Of a DNA stretch of 64,000 nt, positions 8,688 to 17,705 are shown piece by piece; positions within the stretch are counted from its first letter, which is position 1; every line of letters begins with the position of its first letter. Under the pieces are notes generated by a model. It worked only from the letters and a program-made list of their open reading frames with translations, did no database searches and had not been told where the DNA came from. A program made the position numbers and the translations under genes. The stretch is from Mycolicibacterium sp. TUM20985 (GTDB lineage: Bacteria; Actinomycetota; Actinomycetes; Mycobacteriales; Mycobacteriaceae), in assembly GCF_030295745.1 (NCBI RefSeq), contig NZ_AP027291.1, positions 4,898,001 through 4,962,000 on the forward strand. Reading direction: 5' to 3'.

Positions 8688-9827
8688 TCAGCTGCCCCCC
8701 CCCGTGCGCACTGAACGTTGCCGACGTCGTTCCTTTCGCCGGCCCCAGAAGCCGCTGTTCTCCCCCGAATGGTCATCGGCCAGCTTTTGGGACACATCGA
8801 GACTGCGGAGCCCACCGTCGGAGCTGTTGAGGATTGCGTAGAGCACCTCGTCGGTCACGCTGGCCTCCGCAAAGTCGGCAGGGCCTGAGACCGCACCGCT
8901 GGCGATCCTCTCGATCCACGTATCGAGCTGAGCGGAGTACTCCTCTCCTCGAACGTAGAAGTCAACCTCCTTGGTCAACTCAGTTGTATACCGAACCGTC
9001 CAGCCCTTGGCGTAATCGTCGGGCGCTAACGCTGCATCGCGCAGATAGACCTGCATTTCTTGCCGATCAACGGAAATCTTGCCGTTGGTACCCCAAATCG
9101 TCATTCGCGTCGACATTTTGCGCTGCGACTCATCCGACCAGCTGACAGAGAGTTGACCGCTCGCGCCGCTGGGCCACATCAGTGTCGTGAACACCTCGTC
9201 CTCGGTCTCGGCGGAGAAGATCTGCCCACGCACTGTGCCCGACACCGACTCTGGTCGACCCAAGTACCACGTCATCAGATCGACTGGGTGTGCCGCGTAG
9301 TCGTACAACGCGCCTCCACCTTCGGCCTTCTTGCTGCGCCAACTGCTGCCCTTGGGCTTCAGCACCACAGGTCCGTACGCCTCGGCGAGGACGTGCGTGA
9401 CCCTGCCCAGTGCACCTAGCTCAAGAAGTCGCTTCACCTCGGCGAACGTTGCCAAATGCCGGTTGTGGTAACCAACTTGGGTGATAAGCGACTTCTTTTG
9501 CGCCAGCGCAGCAAGACCTAGTGAGTCGGCAGGGTCCAAGCAGAACGGCTTCTCGCAGAAAACGTGAATGCCCCGTTCTAGGCACTCCCGCACCATCGGC
9601 GCATGAAACTTCGACGGCGTCGATATCACCGCCGCCTCCACGTTTCCCGACTCAAGCATTCTGCCTAGATCGTTATACGTGTCCACCCCCGTGTACTTAC
9701 CGAGGATATCGAGCACGTATCCACTCGCGTCACAGACACCTACGACCTTGACATCCTTGTGCGCGTTGATGATTGAGAAATGCGACAGCCCCATTTTCCC
9801 AAGCCCAATGATCCCGACGTTGACCAT
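8688..9827 (-). CDS. Gfo/Idh/MocA-family NAD(P)-dependent oxidoreductase
   Basis: The protein has 379 residues. Its N-terminal Rossmann domain shows NVGIIGLGKMGLSHFSII (GxGxxG dinucleotide-binding loop), a VVGVCDAS second strand, and the family signature HVFCEKPFCLD containing the EKP motif. The C-terminal alpha/beta domain includes GGGALYDYAAHPVDLM, where the conserved His of this family usually sits. Members oxidise, reduce or epimerise sugars, often nucleotide sugars, so a role in dedicated sugar synthesis for the neighbouring glycosyltransferase fits. A run of nine C on the + strand (G on the coding strand) at 8694-8702 encodes the last few residues, a possible slippage site. Confidence 0.85.
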   Translation of the reverse strand: MVNVGIIGLGKMGLSHFSIINAHKDVKVVGVCDASGYVLDILGKYTGVDTYNDLGRMLESGNVEAAVISTPSKFHAPMVRECLERGIHVFCEKPFCLDPADSLGLAALAQKKSLITQVGYHNRHLATFAEVKRLLELGALGRVTHVLAEAYGPVVLKPKGSSWRSKKAEGGGALYDYAAHPVDLMTWYLGRPESVSGTVRGQIFSAETEDEVFTTLMWPSGASGQLSVSWSDESQRKMSTRMTIWGTNGKISVDRQEMQVYLRDAALAPDDYAKGWTVRYTTELTKEVDFYVRGEEYSAQLDTWIERIASGAVSGPADFAEASVTDEVLYAILNSSDGGLRSLDVSQKLADDHSGENSGFWGRRKERRRQRSVRTGGGS

Positions 9828-9854
9828 TTCATCCCCCTAAATACGCCAATCTCC

Positions 9855-10997
9855 TCAACTCGCTCGCCGCTGGGAGTGACGCTGACACTTGCGCAGCAAC
9901 GCTTCGTACTGGCCAGCAACGTGATCCCACGTGAACTCACTGTTGAATCTGGCGAGCGCGTTGCAACTCAATTTCTTTGCCAAATCAGGCTGGTCGAGCA
10001 GCTCATCGATTCGCTTCTCGGCATCCGCGGGTGTGCTGAAGTAGAGACCCGCGTCGTCAGCAACCCACTTGTTGTACTTGTTGTCATGCGCGATCACCGG
10101 GTTTCCGGCGGCCAACGCCTCGACCAGCGACGGATTCGTGCCACCGACCGTGTGTCCATGCAGGTACCCGAGCGCGTGGTAGCGCAGCGCCTGCACGGTG
10201 TCGGCATCGTAGATTGCGCCTAGAAAGATGACTTCGTCGCTCGCTGCATCTAGAACCGCACGATGATATGAGTCGGATGCACCGTCGTAGGCACCGAGCA
10301 CGGCCAGGCGCGTGCCTCGCCTTTTTGCCGAAAATGCCTCAACCAACTCAAGGATTGAGTTTTCGGGAATGGGGCGTGCGATCAACGTCAGGTAGGCGTT
10401 TGGGTTGAGGCCAAGGCGCTCGATAGGCTCGGTGGGCGCATCGACGATTGAGTACGCGCCGTATGTGATCGTCGTAATCTTGCGCGCCGGCGCGCGGGTG
10501 CGGAGGTAGGTATTCAGCTCTGGGTGGTCGGCAATCAGCGCGTTGCCGAACAATGCTGCAAAGCGCTCGTTGACATAGAGGACCGCCTGCCGGAATAGTC
10601 CCCATCGCCTCCGCGACCACTCGATGCCGTCCATATTGATGACATTCGGAACCCGGTGCAGCCTCTGCAGTACGTTGAAGATTCCGGTGTTGTAACCGAA
10701 CGTTAGGCAGACGTCACGATGTCTAACAGCGTGGACGATCGAGAGCCAGTCGAACTTTGCGGTTCCGAGCCAACCCAGGTTCGGCACAGAGATGTTGACT
10801 CGCTCGATGCCGTTCCACTCGTCCTCGTAGACCGGGCCGTCGTGGTCGGTTTGGCAATACACGATTGCCCGCCACCCGTGATCGACCAAGTAACGGGCCA
10901 CATTCTGAGCAGCGGTCTCAAAACCGCCGTAGTTTGCAGGCACGCCGTGAGTTCCGAGTATCCGAACAGTCGGTCGGCCGTGGAGCACGTCAACCAC
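9855..10997 (-). CDS. Glycosyltransferase, DUF1972/Cps2T-like (rhamnosyltransferase type)
   Basis: The 380-residue protein has an N-terminus with VRILGTHGVPANYGGFET, the hallmark of the DUF1972/Cps2T-type GT4 enzymes, several of which are beta-1,4-rhamnosyltransferases in capsule loci. Later segments include VCLTFGYNTGIFNVLQR, NVINMDGIEWSRRRW and GYLHGHTVGGTNPSLVEALA, with an EX7E-equivalent region replaced by GGTNPSLVEA as is usual for this subfamily. It probably adds a deoxysugar to the growing repeat unit on the cytoplasmic side. The start is GTG; a second GTG nine bases downstream is an alternative. It lies upstream of the two sugar oxidoreductase genes in the same direction. Confidence 0.8.
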   Translation of the reverse strand: MVDVLHGRPTVRILGTHGVPANYGGFETAAQNVARYLVDHGWRAIVYCQTDHDGPVYEDEWNGIERVNISVPNLGWLGTAKFDWLSIVHAVRHRDVCLTFGYNTGIFNVLQRLHRVPNVINMDGIEWSRRRWGLFRQAVLYVNERFAALFGNALIADHPELNTYLRTRAPARKITTITYGAYSIVDAPTEPIERLGLNPNAYLTLIARPIPENSILELVEAFSAKRRGTRLAVLGAYDGASDSYHRAVLDAASDEVIFLGAIYDADTVQALRYHALGYLHGHTVGGTNPSLVEALAAGNPVIAHDNKYNKWVADDAGLYFSTPADAEKRIDELLDQPDLAKKLSCNALARFNSEFTWDHVAGQYEALLRKCQRHSQRRAS

Positions 10998-11318
10998 CGG
11001 TCAACCGCACCACGACATCGTGGTTTGCTGTGCATACTCGAAGAGTTTTCACGGCAGCACGTGTCGGATCGGGCGTCCAATGCGCCAGCCGATTGACGAC
11101 ATCGCTCTCGATACGAACCATTGCCTTCCCCCCACGACACACCGCGCTGCCCTTCCCCACGCCGAATCCTAGTCGCTAGCGGCCATGTCTGCACTGGGCG
11201 CCCAGTCGTACTTGCGCGACGCTATACCGAGTGGCGACCCGTCAGCCGGCAAAGACCGCCATCCACCCTGAAAACCCCAGTTCACGCGGAGCGCACTTCG
11301 CGACCAGCACCAGGGCAG
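10998..11318. other. Intergenic stretch without a recognisable gene
   Basis: These 321 bases separate the glycosyltransferase gene from the 3' end of the beta-helix gene, both on the minus strand. I see no supported coding frame and no strong hairpin. It presumably carries the promoter of the glycosyltransferase-oxidoreductase operon. Confidence 0.4.
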
Positions 11319-12721
11319 CTACGGAACGACGATGAAGTTCGAGCCCACTTCGCGACCAGTCGCAGCTTGCCACGCGACGGCTCCCTCCACCGTTTCGTCA
11401 CGTTGAAACTGGATTTTGGTGCCCGCTTTCAAGCGGATCGTGTTGTTGCGGGTGACGTAACCGGCGGGGGGCTCGTATTCGTGGTAGCTGTAAGCCGTAT
11501 GGGCGCCGTCGAAGGTGTTGTTCTGAATCGTTATGTCCACATGAGTCTGTAGTTTGTAACTTAGCAGATCGACTCTGACATTCTGGTCGGGACGCACATC
11601 CGAGAAAACTCCCCCTCCAGCACGTTCGCAGATATTTCCCTCAACGACTATTCGCACGAAACCCGGTGAATCTGGATTGCCATTCTGCGACCAAAGCTCG
11701 AACATTTGCGCACAGTCATGAATATGGTTGTTGCGGACAACCATGTCTTCCCAGTACACCGTGCCGCCTTTCGCAACACGACCTTGCGGGCTCCAAGCGA
11801 CGTCGTAACTTGAGCTATTTCGTTCTTCTCGATCGTCCATCGACTCACATTGGGCCAGTGTTCAATACCGTTCCCGTATCGCGTGTTGGCTTCATACTGA
11901 CCCGCCAACCACGATCCGCCGATGTAGTCGATCAGACACTCGTGCACATGAACATCAGAACCCTTGCCGCGAATGCCGCATGCCCCCGTCCCCGTGATGT
12001 GGACGTCGTGGATCTCGTTTTTCCCGCTTTGGCAATAGATGATTGTCCCGCTAGCTCCGAACGCATTCCCCTTCGGCGGGGCCTTGATGCCACCGGACAC
12101 CAGGCCAGGATTATCGGGAGACTTCACAAAGAGTGTGCTGTTCGGGATGTCGCAGTAGAAGTCCCAGGTTGCGCTCAACTCTGACATATCGAATTTCAGT
12201 GCCGGTTGAACCACATCGTTCACCTGGAGAAAGCCAATATTGGCGTCAGTACTTGCGGTGTAGCCGAGATGTGTATCCGGCGACCCGAGATCGATCTTCC
12301 AAATCCCGGGTGATTCTTCTGCCCAACCGTCCGCGCGTGTCAACAACTTGAACATGGTCAGGATCGGCCGGGCGCCTTCGCCGTAAGCCCCTACCTCGCA
12401 GCCGAAGGGAAGGTTGAGCTCACCGTAAAAGGTGTCATCTCTTCGAAAAAGAAGACAGGATCCGTCGCCTGGCAGGGCGTCGTTGGCCTTCTGAATGGTT
12501 GCCCAGGCCGCGCCAGGCGAGAGACCGTCATTATTGTCGTCGCCTCCATTGGAGACGTGGTAGGTGGGAAGGGCCGGGATCGCGGCGGGAAGGTCGATCT
12601 CGAGTGAGGAGGATGTCACCTCCGTCGTTCTCGGCCAAAGACCGAGCAAGGCTGCCGTGCCTACTGCAACTCCCCGAGCCGCCCCGCGAAGAACGACGCG
12701 GCGCGCGAAAGGCATTTCCAC
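11319..12721 (-). pseudogene. Tat-exported right-handed beta-helix protein with a frameshift
   Basis: The N-terminus carries a twin-arginine-type signal (FARRVVLRGAARG followed by VAVGTAALLGLW), then a domain beginning TYHVSNGGDDNNDGLSPG, an opening common in secreted beta-helix polysaccharide lyases or hydrolases. Repeats with short beta-strand turns follow (GKNEIHDVHITGTGACGI, GSDVHVHECLIDYIGG, VVRNNHIHDCAQM, VRIVVEGNICERAGG). Near 11806-11815 the frame changes: the 5' part continues as nonsense, while the real continuation (SYDVAWSPQGRVAKGG) is one base off and runs to a stop at 11319. Repaired, it would be about 467 residues. It is either a pseudogene or a sequencing error; the protein would have cut or bound the locus polysaccharide outside the membrane. 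Confidence 0.7.
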
Positions 12722-13136
12722 CGCCTGTTACTCCCCACTAGTGCGGACTACACATCACAGGACCCAATTTGGTCGGTACCACCGCAGCAAGGATACGGCC
12801 CGACAGCAATCACGGCTGATTGCCCGCTTACCACCGAATGCGCTAGATCTGTGGACATCTCCGCCGCTTCGTGCACGGAGTCCACCGTTGCCTAAAGGTG
12901 CGTCGTCTTGAAGTTTTGGAAACTGACTTGCGACAACGACATGGAAGAGGTCGCATCGCGACCATCAACGTAGATGGTGGTGAGTAGATCTTTCGCTTGT
13001 CGCACAACGGAGCCAATCGCTTGCGGCGCGCCGAATCGAGACCCACTGCACTGCGCCGAACCGCACCACCGATACTGACCTCGGTCCAGGCGCTGGTCTG
13101 GGCAGCACCCCGTTCAGTGTCAAACGAGGAGTTCCA
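12722..13136. other. Divergent intergenic region
   Basis: These 415 bases lie between the divergently transcribed beta-helix and phosphatase genes. No coding frame on either strand looks real. It should hold promoters for both directions; the only element I can place is a GAGGAG ribosome-binding site at 13126-13131 for the phosphatase. Confidence 0.4.
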
Positions 13137-13655
13137 ATGCACGTCCTGTTCGTTTGCACCGGAAACATCTGCCGGTCGCCAACTGCCGAGCGACTCCTCG
13201 TCGCGCTGGCCCCTGCAAACGGGCTCCATGGCATTCAAGCGTCCAGTGCAGGAGTTCACGCCGTGATCGGACACCCGATTCACCCTGAAGCTGCACCGGT
13301 CCTCGAGCGTTTGGGCGGAGACACCGCCAACTTCGCCGCACGCCAGCTCACGGCGAAGATCGCGTCGGCCGCTGATTTCATCCTGACGATGACCAGAGCC
13401 CACCGCGACGCGGTTTTGGAGCTGGCACCTCACCGGCTGCATCGAACGTTCACCCTGACGGAGGCCTCCCGGCTGATCGCCGAACGCGGTGCGCGAACCG
13501 TCGCCGAACTCGCGGCCCGCCGCTCCCTGGTCACAGCTGACGCGCTCTTGGACATCCCCGACCCCATCGGGCAATCAACAGAGGTATTTGCTGAAATTGG
13601 CGAGCAGATTGCCCACCTGCTTCCACCCGTCTTCGATGTTTGTCAGTCCCTTTGA
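13137..13655 (+). CDS. Low-molecular-weight protein tyrosine phosphatase (Wzb/PtpA-like)
   Basis: The 172-residue protein opens with MHVLFVCTGNICRSPTAE, the CX5R active-site P-loop of low-molecular-weight tyrosine phosphatases, with Cys and Arg both intact. The general-acid loop appears as LDIPDPIGQ near the C-terminus. It is slightly longer than the ~150-165 residues usual for the family. A GAGGAG site precedes the ATG. In capsule loci such enzymes dephosphorylate the BY-kinase that controls chain length; no kinase lies beside it here, and the Wzc-like protein 24 kb away lacks a proper P-loop. Its partner is unknown. A role in polysaccharide regulation is inferred from position. Confidence 0.88.
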   Translation: MHVLFVCTGNICRSPTAERLLVALAPANGLHGIQASSAGVHAVIGHPIHPEAAPVLERLGGDTANFAARQLTAKIASAADFILTMTRAHRDAVLELAPHRLHRTFTLTEASRLIAERGARTVAELAARRSLVTADALLDIPDPIGQSTEVFAEIGEQIAHLLPPVFDVCQSL

Positions 13656-13816
13656 TCGCAAACGCCAATACTTTGACCAGCGCCGTTGCGCCCCAACGCC
13701 GACAGGGCACCCCTCCCGAAACTCCAGGGTTGCCCCCGGTTCACAGAGACGTTGCTGAGGGCTAATGTGTAAACATCGGGCTAGGGGAGCTGGCCCGATG
13801 AAGTTCGGGGGAAGTC

Positions 13817-13989
13817 ACGATCAACGGCCTATTGGCGCTACACGGAAATGCGTGGGTCGCCTGGATTCACGCCGGACACAAGCCGGTGTCGCCACCATCC
13901 GCACTGACGGTGCCTGCGAGACCTGCGGCTTTCCGTTCGCACATCTGTCGCACCCGTGCCTCGGCAGCGGCGAGCAGATCGCCAGCTGA
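13817..13989 (+). pseudogene. Decayed copy of the small Cys-containing protein gene
   Basis: This matches the intact 58-codon gene at 17518 in sequence and position. Its start codon has become ACG, and a net loss of four bases breaks the frame around the middle. Reading across frames gives AWIHAGHKPVSPP, then TDGACETCGFPFAHLSH and PCLGSGEQIAS. The GGGGGAA ribosome-binding site upstream survives. It is the non-functional partner of the duplication. Confidence 0.7.
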
Positions 13990-14007
13990 CGCCTGCAGGA
14001 GCTCAGT

Positions 14008-14574
14008 TCACCGGCACGTCCATAATCGGCCGCGGATCCTCGCGCCCGGTCCGTGGAAGTGCTACCACTCCCCCGGATACACGGCAGCCCACCGGTCTCC
14101 ATCGCCGTCCGCAGCAACGCGCGGTTGGCCTACTGCTCGGCGGTGACCCCGTCGGTGGCGTAGGCCAGGCTCTTCGGGGTGAAGTTCTCGAACCCGGTGC
14201 CCATGTCGAGCAGCCACCCGTAGTAACCGTCGGCGATGGTCACGTCGACCGACCGGCCCGCCTCGTGACTGCGGGCGAAATCGCTCGGATGCGCCACCCA
14301 ATTCGGATTCGGCACCTCAGCGGACATCCGCACCTGCACGTCGTGCGGGCGGTAGCAATCCCAGAACACTAACGCATGCCCCTGCGCGCGTAGCTGATTG
14401 GCAGCCACGGCCAGCGCCAGCCATCGACTGGTGCACCAGGCACCGTGCCCCGCCTGATACAGAGGAACGCCCACGAAGTTGTCGGCCGTCGCGCACCTCA
14501 GGTCGATCACCGCATCGGGCCAACTGCACCGCGATGACGACGCAGGCGGTTAACAGGTGACGGGCTCGGATCAT
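14008..14574 (-). pseudogene. Decayed VanX-like D-Ala-D-Ala dipeptidase gene
   Basis: The minus strand reads as an M15D dipeptidase similar to the copy at 17706-18356. It retains CYRPHDVQ, SHEAGRSVD and LDMGTGFENF, but has frameshifts near the N-terminus, a CAG-to-TAG stop at 14130-14132, and a TGG-to-TAG stop within the EWWHF zinc motif. A short hydrophobic leader (MIRARHLLTACVVIAVQLA) runs directly into the catalytic domain out of frame. It keeps six residues (the GYYGW region) that the other copy has lost, so neither copy is the direct parent of the other. Confidence 0.75.
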
Positions 14575-15231
14575 CCAGACCTCTTCGGGACGAAGGTGGT
14601 CCCGGCAGGCTGAGCCGGACCTACCGCATGAACAGAATCATCGATGCGTTCGTGCGGTCCTTTCAGGCGATCTCCATTCAGGGTGCTTCGATGGGTTCAG
14701 GTGGGGCGGTGGCGGTTGGCGTTCCAGGAGTTTGCCTCCATCGAAGACCGCCCCGAGGCGCTGACGAGGTGACCCAGGGGTACCGACATTTACTTGCGGA
14801 GGCAGGCTGTAAGGCATCGATCCTTTGTGGACCGAGGGGCAACTCCCGCTGCACGCGATCTGCGGGCCTTGGCGGTCTTGGTTCGCGCCCGGAACCGACA
14901 AACGTGAGCGGCTTACGACGAATGCGGCCCGTCGAAACCTTCACTCAGCGGCTAGCCATTGCAACCGATCCGGATGCTGCAACGAGAATCCCGGAAATCA
15001 TCCGGGGACGGGCTGCTGCTCAGAGTTCGATCCGAGCCTCAGTAGTACCGCTCGTGGCGCCATGTGCGCCCTTAACGTTGGGGTATCGTCCAACTTCGCA
15101 AACAGAGCTGCCTCAGGGGGAATACACGTCATGAGATTTCAGCTCGATTCGGTGGGTGGGCCTGCCAGCCAGCTAGGGTCGTCGGAAATGGGCCGGTGTC
15201 GTCGCACCGCCGCAAGCCTCATGGGGCACGG
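14575..15231. other. Intergenic stretch upstream of gmd
   Basis: These 657 bases between the decayed dipeptidase copy and gmd contain open frames, but none has a recognisable domain, a good ribosome-binding site or conserved motifs. The gmd promoter must lie here. I see no clear terminator. Confidence 0.4.
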
Positions 15232-16284
15232 ATGACGAAACGCGCGCTCATCACAGGCATTACCGGGCAGGACGGCTCGTACCTTGCTGAGTTGTTGCTT
15301 GGAAAGGGTTACGAAGTACACGGGCTGATCCGACGCGCGTCGACATTCAATACGTCACGCATCGATCACCTGTACGTCGACCCTCATTCGCCAGACGCCA
15401 AATTATTCCTCCATTACGGAGATCTCAGCGATGGCGCTCGACTGGTGACATTGCTCGCCGGGATTGACCCAGATGAAGTCTATAATCTTGCGGCGCAGTC
15501 TCACGTGCGAGTGTCCTTCGACGAACCCGAACACACCGCTGATACCACCGGGACTGGCACGGTTCGAATGCTCGAGGCTGTGCGACTCTCCGGCATCGAC
15601 ACCCGTTTCTATCAGGCCTCGTCATCCGAAATGTACGGAGCGACCCCGCCGCCTCAGAACGAGGCCACCCCGTTCTATCCACGCTCTCCCTACGGCGCAG
15701 CTAAGCTGTACAGCTACTGGATAACCAGGAACTACCGCGAGGCATACGGCATATTCGCGACCAACGGGATTCTCTTCAACCACGAATCACCGCGTCGCGG
15801 CGAAACTTTCGTCACCCGCAAGATCACCCGTGCGGTTGCCGCCATCAAGGCCGGCCAGCAGGACTATCTCTACCTGGGCAACCTCGACGCAGTGCGTGAC
15901 TGGGGCTACGCCGCCGAGTACGTCGAAGGCATGTGGCGCATGCTGCAGGCCGACGAACCTGACGACTACGTCCTCGCCACGGGCGAGGGATGCACGGTTC
16001 GGAAATTCCTGGAGATCGCGTTCGGGCACGTAGGCCTCACCTGGGAGAAGCACGTCCGGTTCGACGAGCGTTATCTTCGCGCCACTGAAGTCGACGCCCT
16101 GATCGGCGACGCGTCACGGGCACGCGACAAGCTCGGCTGGGTACCGACCATCCACGGCCACGAACTGGCGCGCCTAATGGTCGACGCAGACGTGGCGGCG
16201 CTCGCGCATGCCGGTAGCGCGTGGATCGACAAAGTGAATTTGGATTCATGGGGATCTGCTAGTGCACGCGCGGTAGCCGAATGA
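15232..16284 (+). CDS. gmd: GDP-mannose 4,6-dehydratase
   Basis: The 350-residue protein is an extended short-chain dehydrogenase with the NAD(P)-binding GITGQDGSYLAELLL loop, the family LIRRASTFNTSRIDHLY stretch, a catalytic SSSEMYG region and the YxxxK pair in SPYGAAKLYSYW. NHESPRRGETFVTRKI and DWGYAAEYVEGMW are typical of Gmd. It converts GDP-D-mannose to GDP-4-keto-6-deoxymannose in the cytosol, the first step toward GDP-L-fucose. I use the ATG at 15232 (MTKRALITG) because it matches the family N-terminus. It overlaps fcl by four bases (ATGA), so the two are translationally coupled. Confidence 0.95.
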   Translation: MTKRALITGITGQDGSYLAELLLGKGYEVHGLIRRASTFNTSRIDHLYVDPHSPDAKLFLHYGDLSDGARLVTLLAGIDPDEVYNLAAQSHVRVSFDEPEHTADTTGTGTVRMLEAVRLSGIDTRFYQASSSEMYGATPPPQNEATPFYPRSPYGAAKLYSYWITRNYREAYGIFATNGILFNHESPRRGETFVTRKITRAVAAIKAGQQDYLYLGNLDAVRDWGYAAEYVEGMWRMLQADEPDDYVLATGEGCTVRKFLEIAFGHVGLTWEKHVRFDERYLRATEVDALIGDASRARDKLGWVPTIHGHELARLMVDADVAALAHAGSAWIDKVNLDSWGSASARAVAE

Positions 16285-17258
16285 CCGCTGCCGCACAGTT
16301 TTCCCCCGGTGACCTCGACCGCCGAGCTACGTTCTACGTTGCTGGTCATCGCGGACTGGTCGGCTCGGCGATCGTGCGCAGACTGGAGAAGGCGCATTTC
16401 GAGAATATCGTCGGAAGAACCTCAGCCGAGCTCGACCTGAGGAACCGCGACGCGGTCGTCGAGTTCTTCGCCGACGTCAAGCCGAGATACGTCGTACTCG
16501 CCGCGGCAAAGGTCGGCGGAATCCTCGCCAACAGCACCTACCCCGTGGATTTCCTAAGCGAAAACATCCGTATCCAGGTCAACGTCCTGGATGCGGCCCG
16601 TGAAGTCGACGTCGAGCGACTCCTGTTTATCGGCTCTTCTTGCATCTACCCGAAGTTCGCTCAGCAGCCGATCCGAGAGGAGTCCCTGCTAACCGGTCAC
16701 CTCGAGCCCACCAATGACGCCTACGCGATCGCGAAGATCGCCGGAATCATTCACGTGCAGTCGGTTCGGAGACAGTATGGGCTGCCATGGATCTCGGCGA
16801 TGCCGACGAATCTGTATGGACCCAACGACAACTTCTCCCCAACGGGTTCGCACGTTCTGCCCGCACTGATCCGACGCTATGACGAGGCGGCCGCATCGGG
16901 CGCGCCTTTCGTGACCAACTGGGGCTCTGGTTCACCGCGACGTGAATTCCTGCACGCAGACGACATGGCTGACGCATGTTTACACCTGCTCGAGCACTAT
17001 GACGGTCCGGATCAAGTCAACGTCGGCAGCGGCACGGACACCACGATCCGCGAGATCGCCGAGACTGTCGCCTCCGTCGTCGGCTATACCGGTGACACCC
17101 AGTGGGACACGACGAAACCCGACGGCACGCCGCAGAAGCTTCTCGATGTCTCGAAGCTCGCACAATCGGGGTGGACCTCGACCATCGGCTTGCGGGAAGG
17201 GCTAGCGCGCACAGTGGCATGGTATCGAGACCACATCGGGTCGGCGCGAGGGCAATAG
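16281..17258 (+). CDS. fcl: GDP-L-fucose synthase
   Basis: The 325-residue extended SDR enzyme has an N-terminal YVAGHRGLVGSAIVRRLE dinucleotide loop, LRNRDAVVEFF, a GSSCIYPKFAQQPI active-site region and a YAIAKIAG catalytic Tyr/Lys pair. It performs the epimerisation and NADPH reduction that turn GDP-4-keto-6-deoxymannose into GDP-L-fucose. Its ATG overlaps the gmd stop. The product would feed a fucosyltransferase or, after modification, one of the glycosyltransferases to the left. Actinobacteria also use Gmd/Fcl for methylated fucose in surface glycolipids, but no dedicated target is identifiable here. Confidence 0.93.
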   Translation: MTAAAQFSPGDLDRRATFYVAGHRGLVGSAIVRRLEKAHFENIVGRTSAELDLRNRDAVVEFFADVKPRYVVLAAAKVGGILANSTYPVDFLSENIRIQVNVLDAAREVDVERLLFIGSSCIYPKFAQQPIREESLLTGHLEPTNDAYAIAKIAGIIHVQSVRRQYGLPWISAMPTNLYGPNDNFSPTGSHVLPALIRRYDEAAASGAPFVTNWGSGSPRREFLHADDMADACLHLLEHYDGPDQVNVGSGTDTTIREIAETVASVVGYTGDTQWDTTKPDGTPQKLLDVSKLAQSGWTSTIGLREGLARTVAWYRDHIGSARGQ

Positions 17259-17517
17259 CCTGGGGCACAGGGCGGTAGGAAGTCCCGGTTTGCCGTTCGT
17301 ACGTGGTGAACATCCTCGGCTTCAGACGACTCGGCGCCGGGGTGGCCGCGAGTCGCCGCATACCGATTCCCAGACATCCCATGTCTGTGTGCATCAGTGG
17401 GTTTAGCAACGGAGGCCTGATGTTGAGGGGTTTCCCCTATATCCCCGGACGTTGCTGAGGGCTAATGTATGAACATCGGGCAGGGGGAGCTTGTGCCGAT
17501 GACGTTCGGGGGAAGTC

Positions 17518-17694
17518 ATGATCAATGGTCTGTTGGCACTACCAGGAAACGTGTGGGTCGCCTGGATTCACGCCAGCCACCAGTCGGCGCCGCCACCGAT
17601 CGACACCGACGGCGCCTGCGTGACGTGCGACTTTCCGTTCGCGGACCTGTCACACGTGTGCCTCGGTAGCGGCACGCAGCTCCTCGCCAACTGA
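17518..17694 (+). CDS. Small conserved Cys-containing protein (58 aa)
   Basis: A short gene starts at an ATG eight bases after the GGGGGAA ribosome-binding site. The 58-residue product has MINGLLALPGNVWVAWIHAS at the N-terminus and TDGACVTCDFPFADLSH, then VCLGSG, giving a CxxC plus a downstream His and Cys that could bind zinc or iron. There is no signal peptide or membrane helix. I do not recognise the family. Preservation of the frame here, against obvious decay of the second copy at 13817, supports it being a real gene. It is followed 11 bp downstream by the convergent VanX-like gene. Confidence 0.65.
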   Translation: MINGLLALPGNVWVAWIHASHQSAPPPIDTDGACVTCDFPFADLSHVCLGSGTQLLAN

Positions 17695-17705
17695 CCCGCA
17701 ACGGC

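Larger units (their letters stand above)
13748..14574. repeat. Direct repeat, left copy (decayed), flanking gmd-fcl
   Basis: This segment and 17448-18356 share the same order and orientation: the leader GACGTTGCTGAGGGCTAATG, a small Cys-protein frame on +, and a VanX-like dipeptidase frame on the minus strand. The similarity is obvious by eye through both coding parts. The left copy carries several inactivating changes. The pair brackets the gmd-fcl operon. Confidence 0.75.

Noticed and set aside
14628..15134. 168-codon + strand frame upstream of gmd
   Set aside because: No ribosome-binding site, no domain, and a composition typical of chance frames.
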